Positions 33,505 to 42,641 of a DNA stretch of 64,000 nucleotides are shown one piece after another (position 1 is the stretch's first letter; each line of letters starts with the position of its first letter). Source of the DNA: CAXSBR01 sp964252015 (lineage in GTDB: Bacteria > Actinomycetota > Actinomycetes > Mycobacteriales > Jatrophihabitantaceae); the NCBI GenBank assembly GCA_964252015.1, contig CAXULW010000001.1, positions 124,001 to 188,000 of the forward strand, given 5' to 3'. A program made the translations under genes and the position numbers. Below the pieces are notes generated by a model. It made no database searches, was not told where the DNA came from, and saw only the letters and a program-made list of their open reading frames with translations.

Positions 33505-34995
33505 TTGACCACAGTCGACGATCCCGTCAAGAGCGCGACCGCCTCGGCACCGGCGGCCCATCCCGAGTTCAGCCCGCTCCTGTACAACGAGGACCTCGCT
33601 CCGGCCAAGGAGCGGGAATGGGGCGTCTACAGCCTGTTCTGCATGTGGATGTCCGACATCCACAGTGTGGGCGGGTATTCGTTCGCGGCCGGCCTGTTCT
33701 TCCTCGGGCTGAACGGCTGGTGGGTCTTCGCCGGGCTCGTGCTGGCCACGTTCGTCGTGATGGCGCTGATGAACCTGACCGGGCTGGCGGGTCAACGAAC
33801 GGGCGTGCCCTATCCGGTGCTGGCCCGGTTCAGCTTCGGCGTGCGTGGAGCGAACCTTCCTGCTCTTATCCGGGCCGCCGTCGGCATCGCCTGGTACGGC
33901 ATCCAGACCTACCTGGCGTCGGTGGCCGTCCAGGTGCTGCTGCTCAAGATATGGCCCGGACTTTCTTCCTTGACCCACGGGGGGTTCCTCGGCCTGCCCC
34001 CGCTGGGATGGATGAGTTTCCTCGTCATCTGGGCGCTGCAGCTCGCGTTGATCACCCGCGGCATGGAGTCGATCCGCAAGTTCCAGGACTACGCCGGGCC
34101 GGCCATCTGGATCGTGATGATCGTGCTGGCGGTGTGGATCTTCGCCAAGTCCGGCGGCCACCTGACCATGACCTTCACCAAGACCCACCTGTCGACCGGT
34201 GAATCGATCCGAGTCTTCTTCACCGTCGTCAGCCTGACCGTCTCCTACTTTGCCGCACTATTGCTGAACTTCTGCGACTTCTCTCGCTTCACGCCGACCA
34301 AGAAGGCGGTCCAGCGGGGCAATCTGCTCGGCCTGCCGATCAACTTCATCGCGTTCGCCATCGTCACCACCGTCGTCACCTCGGGCAGCTACAAGATCTA
34401 CGGCGAGTTCATCACCGACCCGGTCGACGTGGTCGCGCGGCTGAACAGCGTGGCCGTACTGCTGCTCGGTGCGTTGACGTTCGCGCTGGCCACGGTCGGT
34501 ATCAACGTGGTGGCCAACTTCGTCTCGGCCGCGTACGACCTGTCGAACCTGGTGCCGAGCAAGATGAGCTTCGTCCGCGCCGGCATCGTCGCCGCGGTGC
34601 TCTCGCTGGCCGTGATGCCGTGGAAGATCTGGTCTTCGCCGACCGCGGTGAACTACTTCCTCGGCGCACTCGGTGCGTTCATGGGCCCGCTCTTCGGGAT
34701 CCTCATGGCCGACTACTACCTGTTCCGCAAGCAGCGGGTGGCCATCGACGAGCTGTACAAGATGCAGGGCGCGTACTCCTACGGCTCAGGCGTGAACGTG
34801 CGCGCGATCGTCTCGTTCGTGATCGCGTCGGCGGTGGCGGCGCCGATCGCCCTGGTCCACGACTGGAGCAAGGTTTCCCCGTTCGCGTGGCCGATCGGGG
34901 TCGTGCTGGGCGCCATCGTCTACCTGGCGTTGATGCGGGGCCAGGCCGTGGTCGGGACGACGCCGGCGGAGGAGACCGAACCCGTCCTCGTCTAG
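33505..34995 (+). CDS. NCS1-family nucleobase/allantoin transporter
   Basis: Integral membrane protein of 496 aa with about 12 helices, of the nucleobase:cation symporter-1 family. Visible features: EWGVYSLFCMWMSDIHSVGG at the first helix, VPYPVLARFSFGVRGANLPA, AVGIAWYGIQTYL and GPLFGILMADYYLFRKQ. The substrate could be a purine, cytosine, allantoin or hydantoin. I place the start at TTG 33505, which has GAGGAG six bases upstream and gives family length; an upstream GTG (33382) would add 41 residues of unlikely sequence. Neighbours do not reveal a catabolic pathway. Confidence 0.83.
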   Translation: MTTVDDPVKSATASAPAAHPEFSPLLYNEDLAPAKEREWGVYSLFCMWMSDIHSVGGYSFAAGLFFLGLNGWWVFAGLVLATFVVMALMNLTGLAGQRTGVPYPVLARFSFGVRGANLPALIRAAVGIAWYGIQTYLASVAVQVLLLKIWPGLSSLTHGGFLGLPPLGWMSFLVIWALQLALITRGMESIRKFQDYAGPAIWIVMIVLAVWIFAKSGGHLTMTFTKTHLSTGESIRVFFTVVSLTVSYFAALLLNFCDFSRFTPTKKAVQRGNLLGLPINFIAFAIVTTVVTSGSYKIYGEFITDPVDVVARLNSVAVLLLGALTFALATVGINVVANFVSAAYDLSNLVPSKMSFVRAGIVAAVLSLAVMPWKIWSSPTAVNYFLGALGAFMGPLFGILMADYYLFRKQRVAIDELYKMQGAYSYGSGVNVRAIVSFVIASAVAAPIALVHDWSKVSPFAWPIGVVLGAIVYLALMRGQAVVGTTPAEETEPVLV

Positions 34996-35006
34996 CGTCC
35001 CGCTCG

Positions 35007-35468
35007 TCAGGCGCCGGGGAAGCCGAGCTGGCGCCAGGCCTCGTAGGTGGCGAGCGCGGCCGCGTTGGCCAGGTTGAGCGACCGGCGCGCGGGCAGCATG
35101 GGGATGCGGACGGCCTCGGTGACATGCGGGTCGGCGAACACGTCGTCGGGCAGGCCGGTGGGTTCGGTACCGAACAGCAGGACGTCGCCGCGACGGTAGG
35201 CGATGTCGGCGTAGACGCGCTCGGCGCGGGCGGTGAACGCGAACACGCGGGCCGGCATCAGCGCGTCCCAGGCCGCGGTGATGTTCTCGTGCACGCAGAC
35301 CGTGGCCAGGTCGTGGTAGTCCAGGCCCGCGCGGCGCAGGCGGGCGTCGGTGAGATCGAAGCCGAGCGGACCGATCAGGTGCAGCTCGAAGCCGGTCGCG
35401 GCGGCGAGCCGGATGGCATTGCCGGTGTTACCGGGGATGACCGGATGGTGGAATGCGATCCGCAGCAC
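35007..35468 (-). CDS. trmL: tRNA (cytidine/uridine-34 2'-O)-methyltransferase, SPOUT family
   Basis: Protein of 153 aa with the SPOUT trefoil-knot signatures: IAFHHPVIPGNTGNAIRLAA at the N-terminus, LLFGTEPTGLP in the middle, and RIPMLPARRSLNLANAAALA at the AdoMet knot. Expected to methylate the wobble ribose of leucine tRNAs, based on family. Transcribed after the PhzF gene, 20 bases downstream of it. Confidence 0.9.
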   Translation of the reverse strand: MLRIAFHHPVIPGNTGNAIRLAAATGFELHLIGPLGFDLTDARLRRAGLDYHDLATVCVHENITAAWDALMPARVFAFTARAERVYADIAYRRGDVLLFGTEPTGLPDDVFADPHVTEAVRIPMLPARRSLNLANAAALATYEAWRQLGFPGA

Positions 35469-35488
35469 GCGTGGGCGACCGGCGTCGC

Positions 35489-36340
35489 TCAGGCCGGCGT
35501 CGCGGCGGGCATGGCCACGGCGGCCCCGGACACGCTGATGCCGAGTGACTCGTCGGCGGGGATGTCGACGTCGATCCGGCTCGGCCGGCCCAGGTCGTAG
35601 CCCTGTTCGACTGTGATCGCGGCCGGCACGTCGATGAGCCCGAGCGCGCGCAGGTAACCGCCGAACGCAGCCGCGGCGGCTCCGGTGGCCGGGTCCTCGA
35701 CCACGCCGCCGGGCGGGAACGGGTTGCGGGCGTGGAACGAGGTGGCCGCCTCGCGCCAGACCAGGTCGACCGTGGTCCAGTCGCGCGCGGCCATCAACGT
35801 GGCCAGGGCGTCGAAGTCGTAGTCCAGGGCGGCCAGCCGGTTACGCGTACGTACGGCGAGGATGGGATGGAACGCGCCGGCGTAGGCGATCCGTGGCGGC
35901 AGTTGCGGGCTCAGCTCGTCGCGCTCCCAATGCAGCGCCGCCAGCAACGCGGTCAGATCGTCGTCGTCGAGCAGCCCGACCGTGGGGGTCACGCTGGTCA
36001 GGGTGGCCGACGCCCCCCGCGGACCGGCGTGGGCCACCACCGCGACCGGTCCGGCGAGGGTGTGGAATGTGTAGTGCCCGCCGCCGTGGCGTTCGGCTAA
36101 CGCCGCACCGGACGCGATCGTCGCGTGACCGCAGAACGGCACCTCGGCCCGCGGGCTGAAGTAGCGCACGTCGAACTCGCGCTCGTCGCGGGGGATCAGG
36201 AACGCGGTCTCCGAGTAGCCGACCTCGGCGGCCACGGCCAGCATCTGCGCGTCGGTGGCGCCGGACGCGTCCAGCACGACCCCGGCCGGATTGCCCCCAC
36301 CTGGATCGGAGCTGAACGCCGCGTAGCGCAGGATTTCCAC
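35489..36340 (-). CDS. PhzF-family isomerase
   Basis: Protein of 283 aa with the diaminopimelate-epimerase-like PhzF fold. Family features: FSSDPGGGNPAGVVLDASG, EVGYSETAFLI with the catalytic glutamate, YFSPRAEVPFCGHATIASG and DPATGAAAAAFGGYL. PhzF relatives isomerise small carboxylic acids; no phenazine genes are near, so the substrate is unknown. Start is GTG 36340, chosen to match the family N-terminus. Confidence 0.87.
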   Translation of the reverse strand: MEILRYAAFSSDPGGGNPAGVVLDASGATDAQMLAVAAEVGYSETAFLIPRDEREFDVRYFSPRAEVPFCGHATIASGAALAERHGGGHYTFHTLAGPVAVVAHAGPRGASATLTSVTPTVGLLDDDDLTALLAALHWERDELSPQLPPRIAYAGAFHPILAVRTRNRLAALDYDFDALATLMAARDWTTVDLVWREAATSFHARNPFPPGGVVEDPATGAAAAAFGGYLRALGLIDVPAAITVEQGYDLGRPSRIDVDIPADESLGISVSGAAVAMPAATPA

Positions 36341-36395
36341 GCGCCTGAGGCTAGTCGTGCGCAGAAGTGTCAGAGGTGAACGACACAATGCGGAC

Positions 36396-37928
36396 ATGCA
36401 GCTACAGGACCTGGTCTCGACGTCGCAGGCCGTGGCCGGGACGCGTTCCCGGCTGGCCAAGCGGGCGGCCCTGGCCGAGTTGCTGCGGCGGGCCGAGCCG
36501 GGCGACATCGAGATCCTGGTCGCCTACCTGGCCGGTGAACTGCGCCAGCGCAAGACGGGCATCGGCTGGTCATCGTTGCGGGCCTTACCGCCTCCTGCTG
36601 GCGAACCGTTTCTCGGGCTGGCTGAGGTGGACGCCCGGCTGCAGGCGATCAGCGAGCTGGCCGGGCCGGGGTCGGCCGGCCGCCGGGCCACGGCGGTGGC
36701 CGAGTTGTTCGGCGCCGCGACCGCCGACGAGCAGGACTTCCTGCGCCGGCTGATCGGCGGCGAGATCCGTCAGGGCGCGCTGGACTCCAGCATGCTCGAC
36801 GCCCTGGCCGCGGCGTCCGGGGTGCCGCTGGCGCTGATCCGGCGGGCGGTCATGCTGCGCGGAGCGCCCGGTGCGGTGGCGGTGGCCGCGCTGAGCGGCG
36901 GGGAACCGGCCGTGGCGCAGTTCGACCTTGCCGTGGGGACGCCGGTGCGCCCGATGCTCGCGTCCAGCGCGCCCGACGTCGCCGCCGCTCTGGACAAGAT
37001 CGGTGCCGGCGTGGCGGTCGGCCTGGACGTCAAGCTGGACGGCATCCGGGTGCAGGCCCACAAACTGGGCGACGAGGTGCGGCTGTTCACCCGCAGCCTC
37101 GATGACGTCACCGCCCGGCTCAGCGAGGTCGTGGCCCAGGTGCGCGCCCTGCCGGTGGCGCAGGCGATCCTCGACGGTGAAGTGCTGGCCGTTGACACCG
37201 CCGGTCGGCCGCGTCCGTTCCAGGAGACCGCGGCCCGCGCCGCCACCCACGCCGAGACGGCCACCACGGTGTCGGCGTTCTTCTTCGACGCGCTGGTCAT
37301 CGACGGCGACGTGCTCATCGACGTGCCGCTTTCGGAGCGACTGCGCCGGCTGGACCAGATCGTGCCCCTCAGCCAGCGGATCGCGCGGATGGTCACCGCC
37401 GACGTCGCGGAGGCCGCCCGGTTCTTCACCGAGGCGCTGGCCGCCGGGCAGGAGGGGGTCGTCGTCAAGGCTCTGGACGCGCCGTACGAGGCCGGCCGGC
37501 GCGGAGCCGGCTGGATCAAGGTCAAACCGCGGCACACCCTCGACCTGGTCGTCCTCGCGGTGGAATGGGGCAGTGGGCGTCGCCGCGGCACGCTGTCCAA
37601 CATCCACCTCGGCGCCCGCGACCCCGACTCCACAAACTCGAGCAGCGGCGGCTGGGTCATGCTCGGCAAGACGTTCAAGGGCATGACCGACGAGATGTTG
37701 GCCTGGCAGACCGAGCGGTTCCTGGCTCTGGAAACGACGCGCTCGGAGCACGTCGTCTACGTGCGCCCGGAGCAGGTGGTGGAAATTGCTTTCGACGGCC
37801 TGCAGCGCTCGACCCGGTACCCGGGCGGGCTGGCTCTTCGCTTCGCGCGCGTGGTGCGCTATCGCGACGACAAGAGCCCCGGCGAGGCGGACACCATCGA
37901 CACCGTCCGAGCCTGGCATGCCGGTTAG
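36396..37928 (+). CDS. ligB: ATP-dependent DNA ligase (LigB type)
   Basis: Ligase of 510 aa comparable to mycobacterial LigB. N-terminal DNA-binding domain (about 1-190), adenylation domain with the nucleotidyl lysine K213 in KLDGIR (motif I), ILDGEVLAVD (motif III), FFFDALVIDG, EGVVVKAL (motif IV) and WIKVKP (motif V), then an OB-fold domain. Non-essential beside the NAD ligase in relatives; likely a repair role. ATG 36396 gives the family start, divergent from the PhzF gene with 55 bases between. Confidence 0.92.
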   Translation: MQLQDLVSTSQAVAGTRSRLAKRAALAELLRRAEPGDIEILVAYLAGELRQRKTGIGWSSLRALPPPAGEPFLGLAEVDARLQAISELAGPGSAGRRATAVAELFGAATADEQDFLRRLIGGEIRQGALDSSMLDALAAASGVPLALIRRAVMLRGAPGAVAVAALSGGEPAVAQFDLAVGTPVRPMLASSAPDVAAALDKIGAGVAVGLDVKLDGIRVQAHKLGDEVRLFTRSLDDVTARLSEVVAQVRALPVAQAILDGEVLAVDTAGRPRPFQETAARAATHAETATTVSAFFFDALVIDGDVLIDVPLSERLRRLDQIVPLSQRIARMVTADVAEAARFFTEALAAGQEGVVVKALDAPYEAGRRGAGWIKVKPRHTLDLVVLAVEWGSGRRRGTLSNIHLGARDPDSTNSSSGGWVMLGKTFKGMTDEMLAWQTERFLALETTRSEHVVYVRPEQVVEIAFDGLQRSTRYPGGLALRFARVVRYRDDKSPGEADTIDTVRAWHAG

Positions 37929-37971
37929 CGCGGGTGGCGGCCTGCGGCGCACCGGTCCGCCGAGCAGGCAG

Positions 37972-38009
37972 GGCAGAGCCGAGCGGGCATGGCAGAGCCG
38001 AGCGGGCAT
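37972..38009 (+). repeat. 19-bp tandem duplication
   Basis: GGCAGAGCCGAGCGGGCAT occurs twice head to tail immediately before the PLP-lyase start, with a partial third unit on the left. It may alter the promoter or leader spacing of the next gene. Confidence 0.7.
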
Positions 38010-38025
38010 GGCACAGTCGTGAGGC

Positions 38026-39090
38026 GTGGACGACGAGACCCGCGCCCGGCGGGACCGGTGCAGCACCTTCCTGAACGGCGACGGGTACGTGGCGCCTGGG
38101 GAGCTGCTGGCGTCGATCGACGCGCAGGTGGTGCCCGACACCTACGGCGAAGGCGGAGTCGTCGGCGAGCTGGAATCCACGGTTGCCGACCTACTCGGGT
38201 TCCCGGCCGCGGTGTTCCTGCCCAGCGGCACGATGGCCCAGGCGGCGACCCTGCGCGTGCACGCCGACGCGCGCGGCCGGCGCACGGTGCTGTGGCACCC
38301 GACCTGCCACCTGCAGACCCACGAGGGGGAGGCCTACGCGCGGGTGCACGCCCTGGTGGGACGGCCCATCGGGCAACGGCACCGGCTGCTCACCCGGGCC
38401 GATCTGGACCAGGTGACCGAGCCCGTGGCCGCGCTGTTGCTGGAACTTCCGCAACGCGATCTGGGCGGCCAGCTGCCGGAGTGGGGCGACCTGGCCGATC
38501 AGATCGGCTGGGCCCGCGATCACGGCGCCGCCGCCCACCTCGACGGCGCCCGGCTGTGGGAGGCAAGCGCCGGGTACGGCCGGTCCCCGGCCGAGATTGC
38601 ATCGCTGTTCGACACCGCGTACGTCTCGTTCTACAAAGGCATCGGCGCGCTGGCCGGATGTTGCGTCGTCGGATCGCCGGACGTCGTGGCTCAGGTGCGG
38701 GACTGGCGCCGGCGACTGGGCGGCACGCTGTACGGATTGTGGCCGGCCGCGGCCTCGGCGTTGCACCTGCTCCACGAGCGTCTGGACGAGATGCCGCAGC
38801 GGTTGGCGCACGCCCGGGCGATCGCCACTGCGCTCGCCGGCGCCGACGGGGTGCGGGTGGTGCCGGACCCACCACACACGCCGATGATGCATCTGCTGTT
38901 CGAGGTCCCGGCAGACCGCTTTGTCGCCAACGCCAGGCGGCTGGCGGACGAGCAGGGCCTGTGGGTCTGGCCCAAGCCGATGGAAACCGACGATCCCGCC
39001 GTGGTCCGCTGCGAGCTCACCGTGGGCCGGGCCACCAGCCGCCTGGAACCCGACCAGGTCGTGGCCGCTCTGCACGCCTTGACCCGCTGA
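38026..39090 (+). CDS. Threonine-aldolase-like PLP lyase
   Basis: Fold-type I PLP enzyme of 354 aa in the beta-eliminating lyase family. The sequence shows FLPSGTMAQAATLRVHADAR, the cofactor-contacting AHLDGARLWEA and the Schiff-base lysine K204 in SFYKGIGALAG. Low-specificity L-threonine aldolase (threonine to glycine plus acetaldehyde) is the closest named activity, but relatives vary. GTG start follows a short 19-bp duplication; no strong ribosome-binding site is seen. Confidence 0.82.
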   Translation: MDDETRARRDRCSTFLNGDGYVAPGELLASIDAQVVPDTYGEGGVVGELESTVADLLGFPAAVFLPSGTMAQAATLRVHADARGRRTVLWHPTCHLQTHEGEAYARVHALVGRPIGQRHRLLTRADLDQVTEPVAALLLELPQRDLGGQLPEWGDLADQIGWARDHGAAAHLDGARLWEASAGYGRSPAEIASLFDTAYVSFYKGIGALAGCCVVGSPDVVAQVRDWRRRLGGTLYGLWPAAASALHLLHERLDEMPQRLAHARAIATALAGADGVRVVPDPPHTPMMHLLFEVPADRFVANARRLADEQGLWVWPKPMETDDPAVVRCELTVGRATSRLEPDQVVAALHALTR

Positions 39091-39228
39091 CCGGGCTCGA
39101 CGAGCGCTGCCGTCCCGCCTGGGGACACGACCGAGCCCGCAGGAACTTCGCGGCGGGCCGATGAGTTCGCGGTCCCCGACCGGTCGTAACGGTGGTAAAC
39201 CATTCACCCCATCGAAAGGATGTACCCG

Positions 39229-39585
39229 ATGACCGCAACGACGACGACGGGCCTGCGCGCACTGAGCCTGGTCTGTGTGCCGACGATCGACCAGGACCGT
39301 GCCATCGCGTTCTACGAGTCGCTCGGTTTCGAGAAGGTCGAGGTCTACCTGCCCGAGGGCCAGACCGGGATCGCGCTCGCGCCGCCGCCGCCCGGGCAGC
39401 CGGTCGAGCCCGCCCAGACCGGAATCATCCTGACGACCTCGGACGTGGACGCGACCCACGCCGCCCTGAGGGCGACCGGTGTGGCCGTCGACGCCGAGGT
39501 GTCACGCATGGGCGAGCCTGTGCCACCGATGTTCTGGTTCCGTGACCCGAGCGGCCACTCGCTGATGGTGGTCGAACAGAGCTGA
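39229..39585 (+). CDS. VOC/glyoxalase-superfamily protein
   Basis: Small protein of 118 aa with one VOC beta-alpha-beta module pair: LVCVPTIDQDRAIAFYESLG, then TTSDVDATHAALRATGV and FWFRDPSGHSLMVVEQ. ATG 39229 is chosen because GAAAGGA lies at proper distance; an ATG nine bases earlier would sit on that site. Its stop overlaps the start region of the sigma-factor gene by 4 bases (CTGA), implying co-transcription. Substrate unknown. Confidence 0.82.
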   Translation: MTATTTTGLRALSLVCVPTIDQDRAIAFYESLGFEKVEVYLPEGQTGIALAPPPPGQPVEPAQTGIILTTSDVDATHAALRATGVAVDAEVSRMGEPVPPMFWFRDPSGHSLMVVEQS

Positions 39586-40651
39586 CAACCGTCGACGGCG
39601 CTGAGATCGGCTTTGCCGCTCTCGTCGAACGGCACCGAATCGAGCTGCATGCCCATTGCTATCGCATGCTCGGCTCGGTGCACGACGCCGACGACGCCCT
39701 GCAGGAGGCGTTGATCCGGGCGTGGCGCGGCGTGAGCGGCCTGCGTGACGACCGCGCCGCGCGCTCCTGGCTGTACACGATCGCCACCAATGTGTGCCGC
39801 ACCGAGATCGAGCGGCGTCGGCGGCGCGGATTGCCCCACGATTTCAGCCCGGCGTCGGCGGGGACGACGACGCCGGGATCCCCGATCACGGAGTCGGCCT
39901 GGCTCGAGCCCTACCCGGATGGCGCGCGCCCGCTCGACGCCGGCCAGGCCTCGCCCGAGGCGCTGTACGAGCAGCGGGAGAGCATCGAGTTGGCGTTCGT
40001 GGCCGCGGTGCAACACCTCGGACCCAACCAACGGGCCGTGTTGATGCTGCGCGACGTGCTGGGCTTCAGCGCGCAGGAAACGGCCGAGATGCTCGCGCGA
40101 GCGTTGCCTCGGCCAACAGCGCCCTGCAACGCGCTCGCGCCGCCGTCGCCGACAAGGCACCGGGCCGCAGCCAGCAGGCGACGTTGCGCTCGCTCGGCGA
40201 GCCGGCGGTGCAGTCGGTGATCGACCGGTGGGTCCACGCGTGGGAGGACAACGACGTCCACGGCTTTGCCGCACTGCTGGCCGAGGATGCGTCGTTCGCC
40301 ATGCCACCACTCGCGACGTGGTACCGCGGCCGCGCCGACGTGGTCGAGTGGGCGCGCCTCTACTCGATCAACGGCCAATGGCGCTGGAGGACGCTGATCA
40401 CCCGCGCCAACGGCCAGCCGGCACTCGCCTTCTACTGCTGGGACGACGCGGCTGCCGCCTACCTGCCGTTCGCGATGAACGTGCTCACGCTCAACGACCA
40501 GGGCCTCGTTCTCGACGTGACGGCGTTCATCGTGCGCACTCCGCAGGGCGACGACCCGCAGGACCACAGTCGCTTTCCCGACCAGCCCGTCCGTGAGCAC
40601 TTCAGCCAGATGTACGCCCGGTTCGGGCTTCCCGACCGTCTGACCAGCTGA
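39582..40651 (+). pseudogene. Frameshifted ECF sigma factor with SnoaL-like C-terminus
   Basis: The N-terminal part (to about 40095) encodes sigma region 2 (HAHCYRMLGSVHDADDALQE, ALIRAWRG) and the start of region 4 (AVLMLRDVLGFSAQETAEML). The family sequence then continues one base back, as SVASANSALQRARAAVADKA, followed by a SnoaL-like domain (VIDRWVHAWEDNDVHGFAAL) to 40651. A single missing base near 40095-40100 explains it. No ATG or GTG precedes region 2 in frame; a CTG at 39582 overlapping the upstream stop would give a family-like start (TTVDGAEIGFAALVERH). Either a real mutation or a sequencing error. Confidence 0.75.
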
Positions 40652-40718
40652 TCTGACCGGCCGCGGTGGGCGCAGCCGGCCGGTCGGGCTCGGCGTGGTG
40701 CCCGCAGCAACACCGCGG

Positions 40719-41210
40719 TCACCAGTTGGGACCGCGGGCGATGCGCACGGGTCCTTCGGCGGTGGCGACGTCGACGTCGCCACCGTGCTGGCGCACGACC
40801 ACCACCCCGGCCCGGCTCAGCTCACCGGCCACCGATCGGGCCTCGTCCATCAGCTCACGCCACATCGGGCCGCCCACGACCCGGGCGGCGTCGCTGGGAC
40901 AGATCGTGGCGTCGGGGCGGCGATGGCGAAGCAGCACGCGGATCGTTGCCGCCAACCGGATGCGCACGCCGTCGGGAGTCGGTTCCCACCACGGGTCGCC
41001 ACGCTCACCCAGGGCCACCTTGGCGTCCTGCACGCGCGGCCGCGCGGTCGCCGGATCCACGCGCACGTCCCGGCGGGCGGCCATGAGCTCGCCCACCAAC
41101 TCCACCCGCAGTGCGTCGGGTATGGCTGGGTCGGTCGCCCGCCACCGGCGTCCGGCGATGATCAGGTAGCGCCCGTCGTCGCTCTTCTCGGAGGGTTCCG
41201 AAGTAGGCAT
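40719..41210 (-). CDS. DUF3253 protein
   Basis: Protein of 163 aa. An N-terminal part DGRYLIIAGRRWRATDPAIP is followed by the DUF3253 winged-helix-like domain (about 80-160: RPDATICPSDAARVVGG, MDEARSVAGELSRAGVVVV, ending GPVRIARG). Function unknown. Its first 16 codons overlap the 3' end of the upstream gene on the same strand by 49 bases. Confidence 0.72.
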   Translation of the reverse strand: MPTSEPSEKSDDGRYLIIAGRRWRATDPAIPDALRVELVGELMAARRDVRVDPATARPRVQDAKVALGERGDPWWEPTPDGVRIRLAATIRVLLRHRRPDATICPSDAARVVGGPMWRELMDEARSVAGELSRAGVVVVRQHGGDVDVATAEGPVRIARGPNW

Positions 41211-41689
41211 TCACCGATTGTCCGGGTGTCACTTGTTCGTGCGGCCGGTGCCATGGGGAGGAAGAGGGAGTTGACGCTGGTGCCGGCCAGGTTCCCCTTT
41301 TCCCGACCGCAGCGCGAGCAGGTTCGAAACGGAAGTCCCTCGTCGCTCTCCCGTCGCTGCCAGAGATGAAGGTTCGTTCGGCACAGAAACGGGATTCGGC
41401 TGCCGTCGCTGCCATGTACCACCACGCCCCGTAGCGACCACATCTGCCCACACACGCTGAGCAAGTAACCGAGTTGGCGCGCGGGCGGTTGGCCGTACAG
41501 CTCGGCCGCGAACTCCTGGCGGTATCGGGTCCGGCTTACTCCACGCGGCAGCAGGAGTGTGGCTGTGGACAGCACGTGGGCGACGACGGAGCCGATCAGC
41601 CTTTCGCTGGCGCGTCCCGAAGTGGTTCCTGGCCCGGGACCTCGTCCCGGCTCGGTGCCGTTCCTCGGGTCATCGCCCGTGGCGGTCAT
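41162..41689 (-). CDS. Unrecognised protein with a C-H-C-C zinc-ribbon-like motif
   Basis: Protein of 175 aa that I cannot name. It begins inside the stop of the padR gene (ATGA), so PadR and this protein form one unit. A central region (RYRQEFAAELYGQPPARQLG, YLLSVCGQMWSLRGVV) resembles proteins found beside PadR regulators. After it come FLCRTNLHLW and FRTCSRCGREKGN, a C-x4-H and CxxC set that could bind zinc. The last ~45 residues look unlike a folded domain and overlap the DUF3253 start, which may indicate a shifted frame near the end. Confidence 0.5.
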   Translation of the reverse strand: MTATGDDPRNGTEPGRGPGPGTTSGRASERLIGSVVAHVLSTATLLLPRGVSRTRYRQEFAAELYGQPPARQLGYLLSVCGQMWSLRGVVVHGSDGSRIPFLCRTNLHLWQRRESDEGLPFRTCSRCGREKGNLAGTSVNSLFLPMAPAARTSDTRTIGECLLRNPPRRATTGAT

Positions 41690-42018
41690 GTCTGCGCCGC
41701 CGGTCGTAGCGAAACGGGCCCGGGCCTGGTCGCATAGGCGGCGGCCAAGGCCGCGCGTGCGTTGGCCGCGCCCTCTGCGCTGAGCCGGTAATAGCGCCGG
41801 GCCGGGCGTCCGGCCGCGCTGGCGTCGATGTCTTCCCACCGTGACGTCAGCCAGCCGACGCCTTCGAGGCGAGCCAGGATCGGATGGATCGTCCCGCTTG
41901 GCAACCCGGCCGCAGCTCCGATCTCGGCGCCGTAGAGCTCGCGGTCCGGCTCGGCCAGCAGCGTCGTCAGCACGTACTGGGTGGGGATCGTCATCCGGGG
42001 CTTTCGCTGCGGACCCAT
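41686..42018 (-). CDS. PadR-family transcriptional regulator
   Basis: Winged-helix regulator of 110 aa: TQYVLTTLLAEPDRELYGAE, IGAAAGLPSGTIHPILARLE (recognition helix region), GVGWLTSRWE and RRYYRLSAEGAANARAAL. ATG 42018 is supported by a -10-like TAGAGT ending six bases upstream, which would give a leaderless mRNA; ATG 41994 is the alternative. Probably autoregulates and controls the coupled downstream gene. Confidence 0.85.
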   Translation of the reverse strand: MGPQRKPRMTIPTQYVLTTLLAEPDRELYGAEIGAAAGLPSGTIHPILARLEGVGWLTSRWEDIDASAAGRPARRYYRLSAEGAANARAALAAAYATRPGPVSLRPAAQT

Positions 42019-42024
42019 AGTCGT

Positions 42025-42030
42025 ACTCTA
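42025..42030 (-). promoter_or_regulatory. Candidate -10 box for leaderless padR
   Basis: On the reverse strand TAGAGT is followed by six bases (ACGACT) and the padR ATG. This spacing puts the transcription start at the ATG. The flanking CCTAGG and GTACGAC sequences could belong to a PadR operator. Confidence 0.4.
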
Positions 42031-42146
42031 CCTAGGGTGGCTGTTGCGTCAAGAGTCGTGGTCATGTGACGCGCTTGGAACGGGTCAGTCTGCGACCCAA
42101 CCGGAACCGGCCGGGCCGTCTAATACCGGGTGTGGAGGAAATGTAG

Positions 42147-42641
42147 GTGACGACGGTCGATCCGGCCGATGATCGCTTCGTCGACCTGGTGAGCCCGCAC
42201 TGGCCCGCGATGGTCGCGCTCGCTGTGCGCCTGTGCGGGCGGGCCGACGGGGAGGACGTGGCTCAGGATGCGCTGGCGGCAGCATGGCGATTGCGTGACC
42301 GCTACGACCCGGCCCGCGGCACGGCGCGAGCCTGGCTGCTGACCTTGACCGCTGACCAGGCCCGCCGGATGGCCCGGCGTCGACGGGCCCGTCCCCAGCC
42401 GGGTGGGCCGGTGGCGGACCGGGCGGCGGCGGAGGAACCCGGCGCTGACCTGGACCTGCGGGCGGCGATTACGCACCTCAGCGAGCGCCAGGAGCTGGCG
42501 GTCGCCCTCTTCTACTACCTCGATCTGCCCGTGGACGAGGTGGCCGCAGCGATGGGCTGCAGTGCCGGCACCGTGAAGTCGACGCTGTTCGACGCCCGGC
42601 ACCGGTTGCGGGATCTGCTCGAACCTCAGGAGGACGCATGA
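42147..42641 (+). CDS. ECF-type RNA polymerase sigma factor
   Basis: Sigma factor of 164 aa. Region 2: HWPAMVALAVRLCGRADGED, VAQDALAAAWRLRD. Region 4: ITHLSERQELAVALFYYLDL, PVDEVAAAMGCSAGTVKSTL, FDARHRL. The GTG has GGAGGA seven bases upstream, one of the best ribosome-binding sites here. Its stop overlaps the next gene by 4 bases (ATGA), placing the downstream membrane protein where an anti-sigma factor would be. Confidence 0.88.
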   Translation: MTTVDPADDRFVDLVSPHWPAMVALAVRLCGRADGEDVAQDALAAAWRLRDRYDPARGTARAWLLTLTADQARRMARRRRARPQPGGPVADRAAAEEPGADLDLRAAITHLSERQELAVALFYYLDLPVDEVAAAMGCSAGTVKSTLFDARHRLRDLLEPQEDA

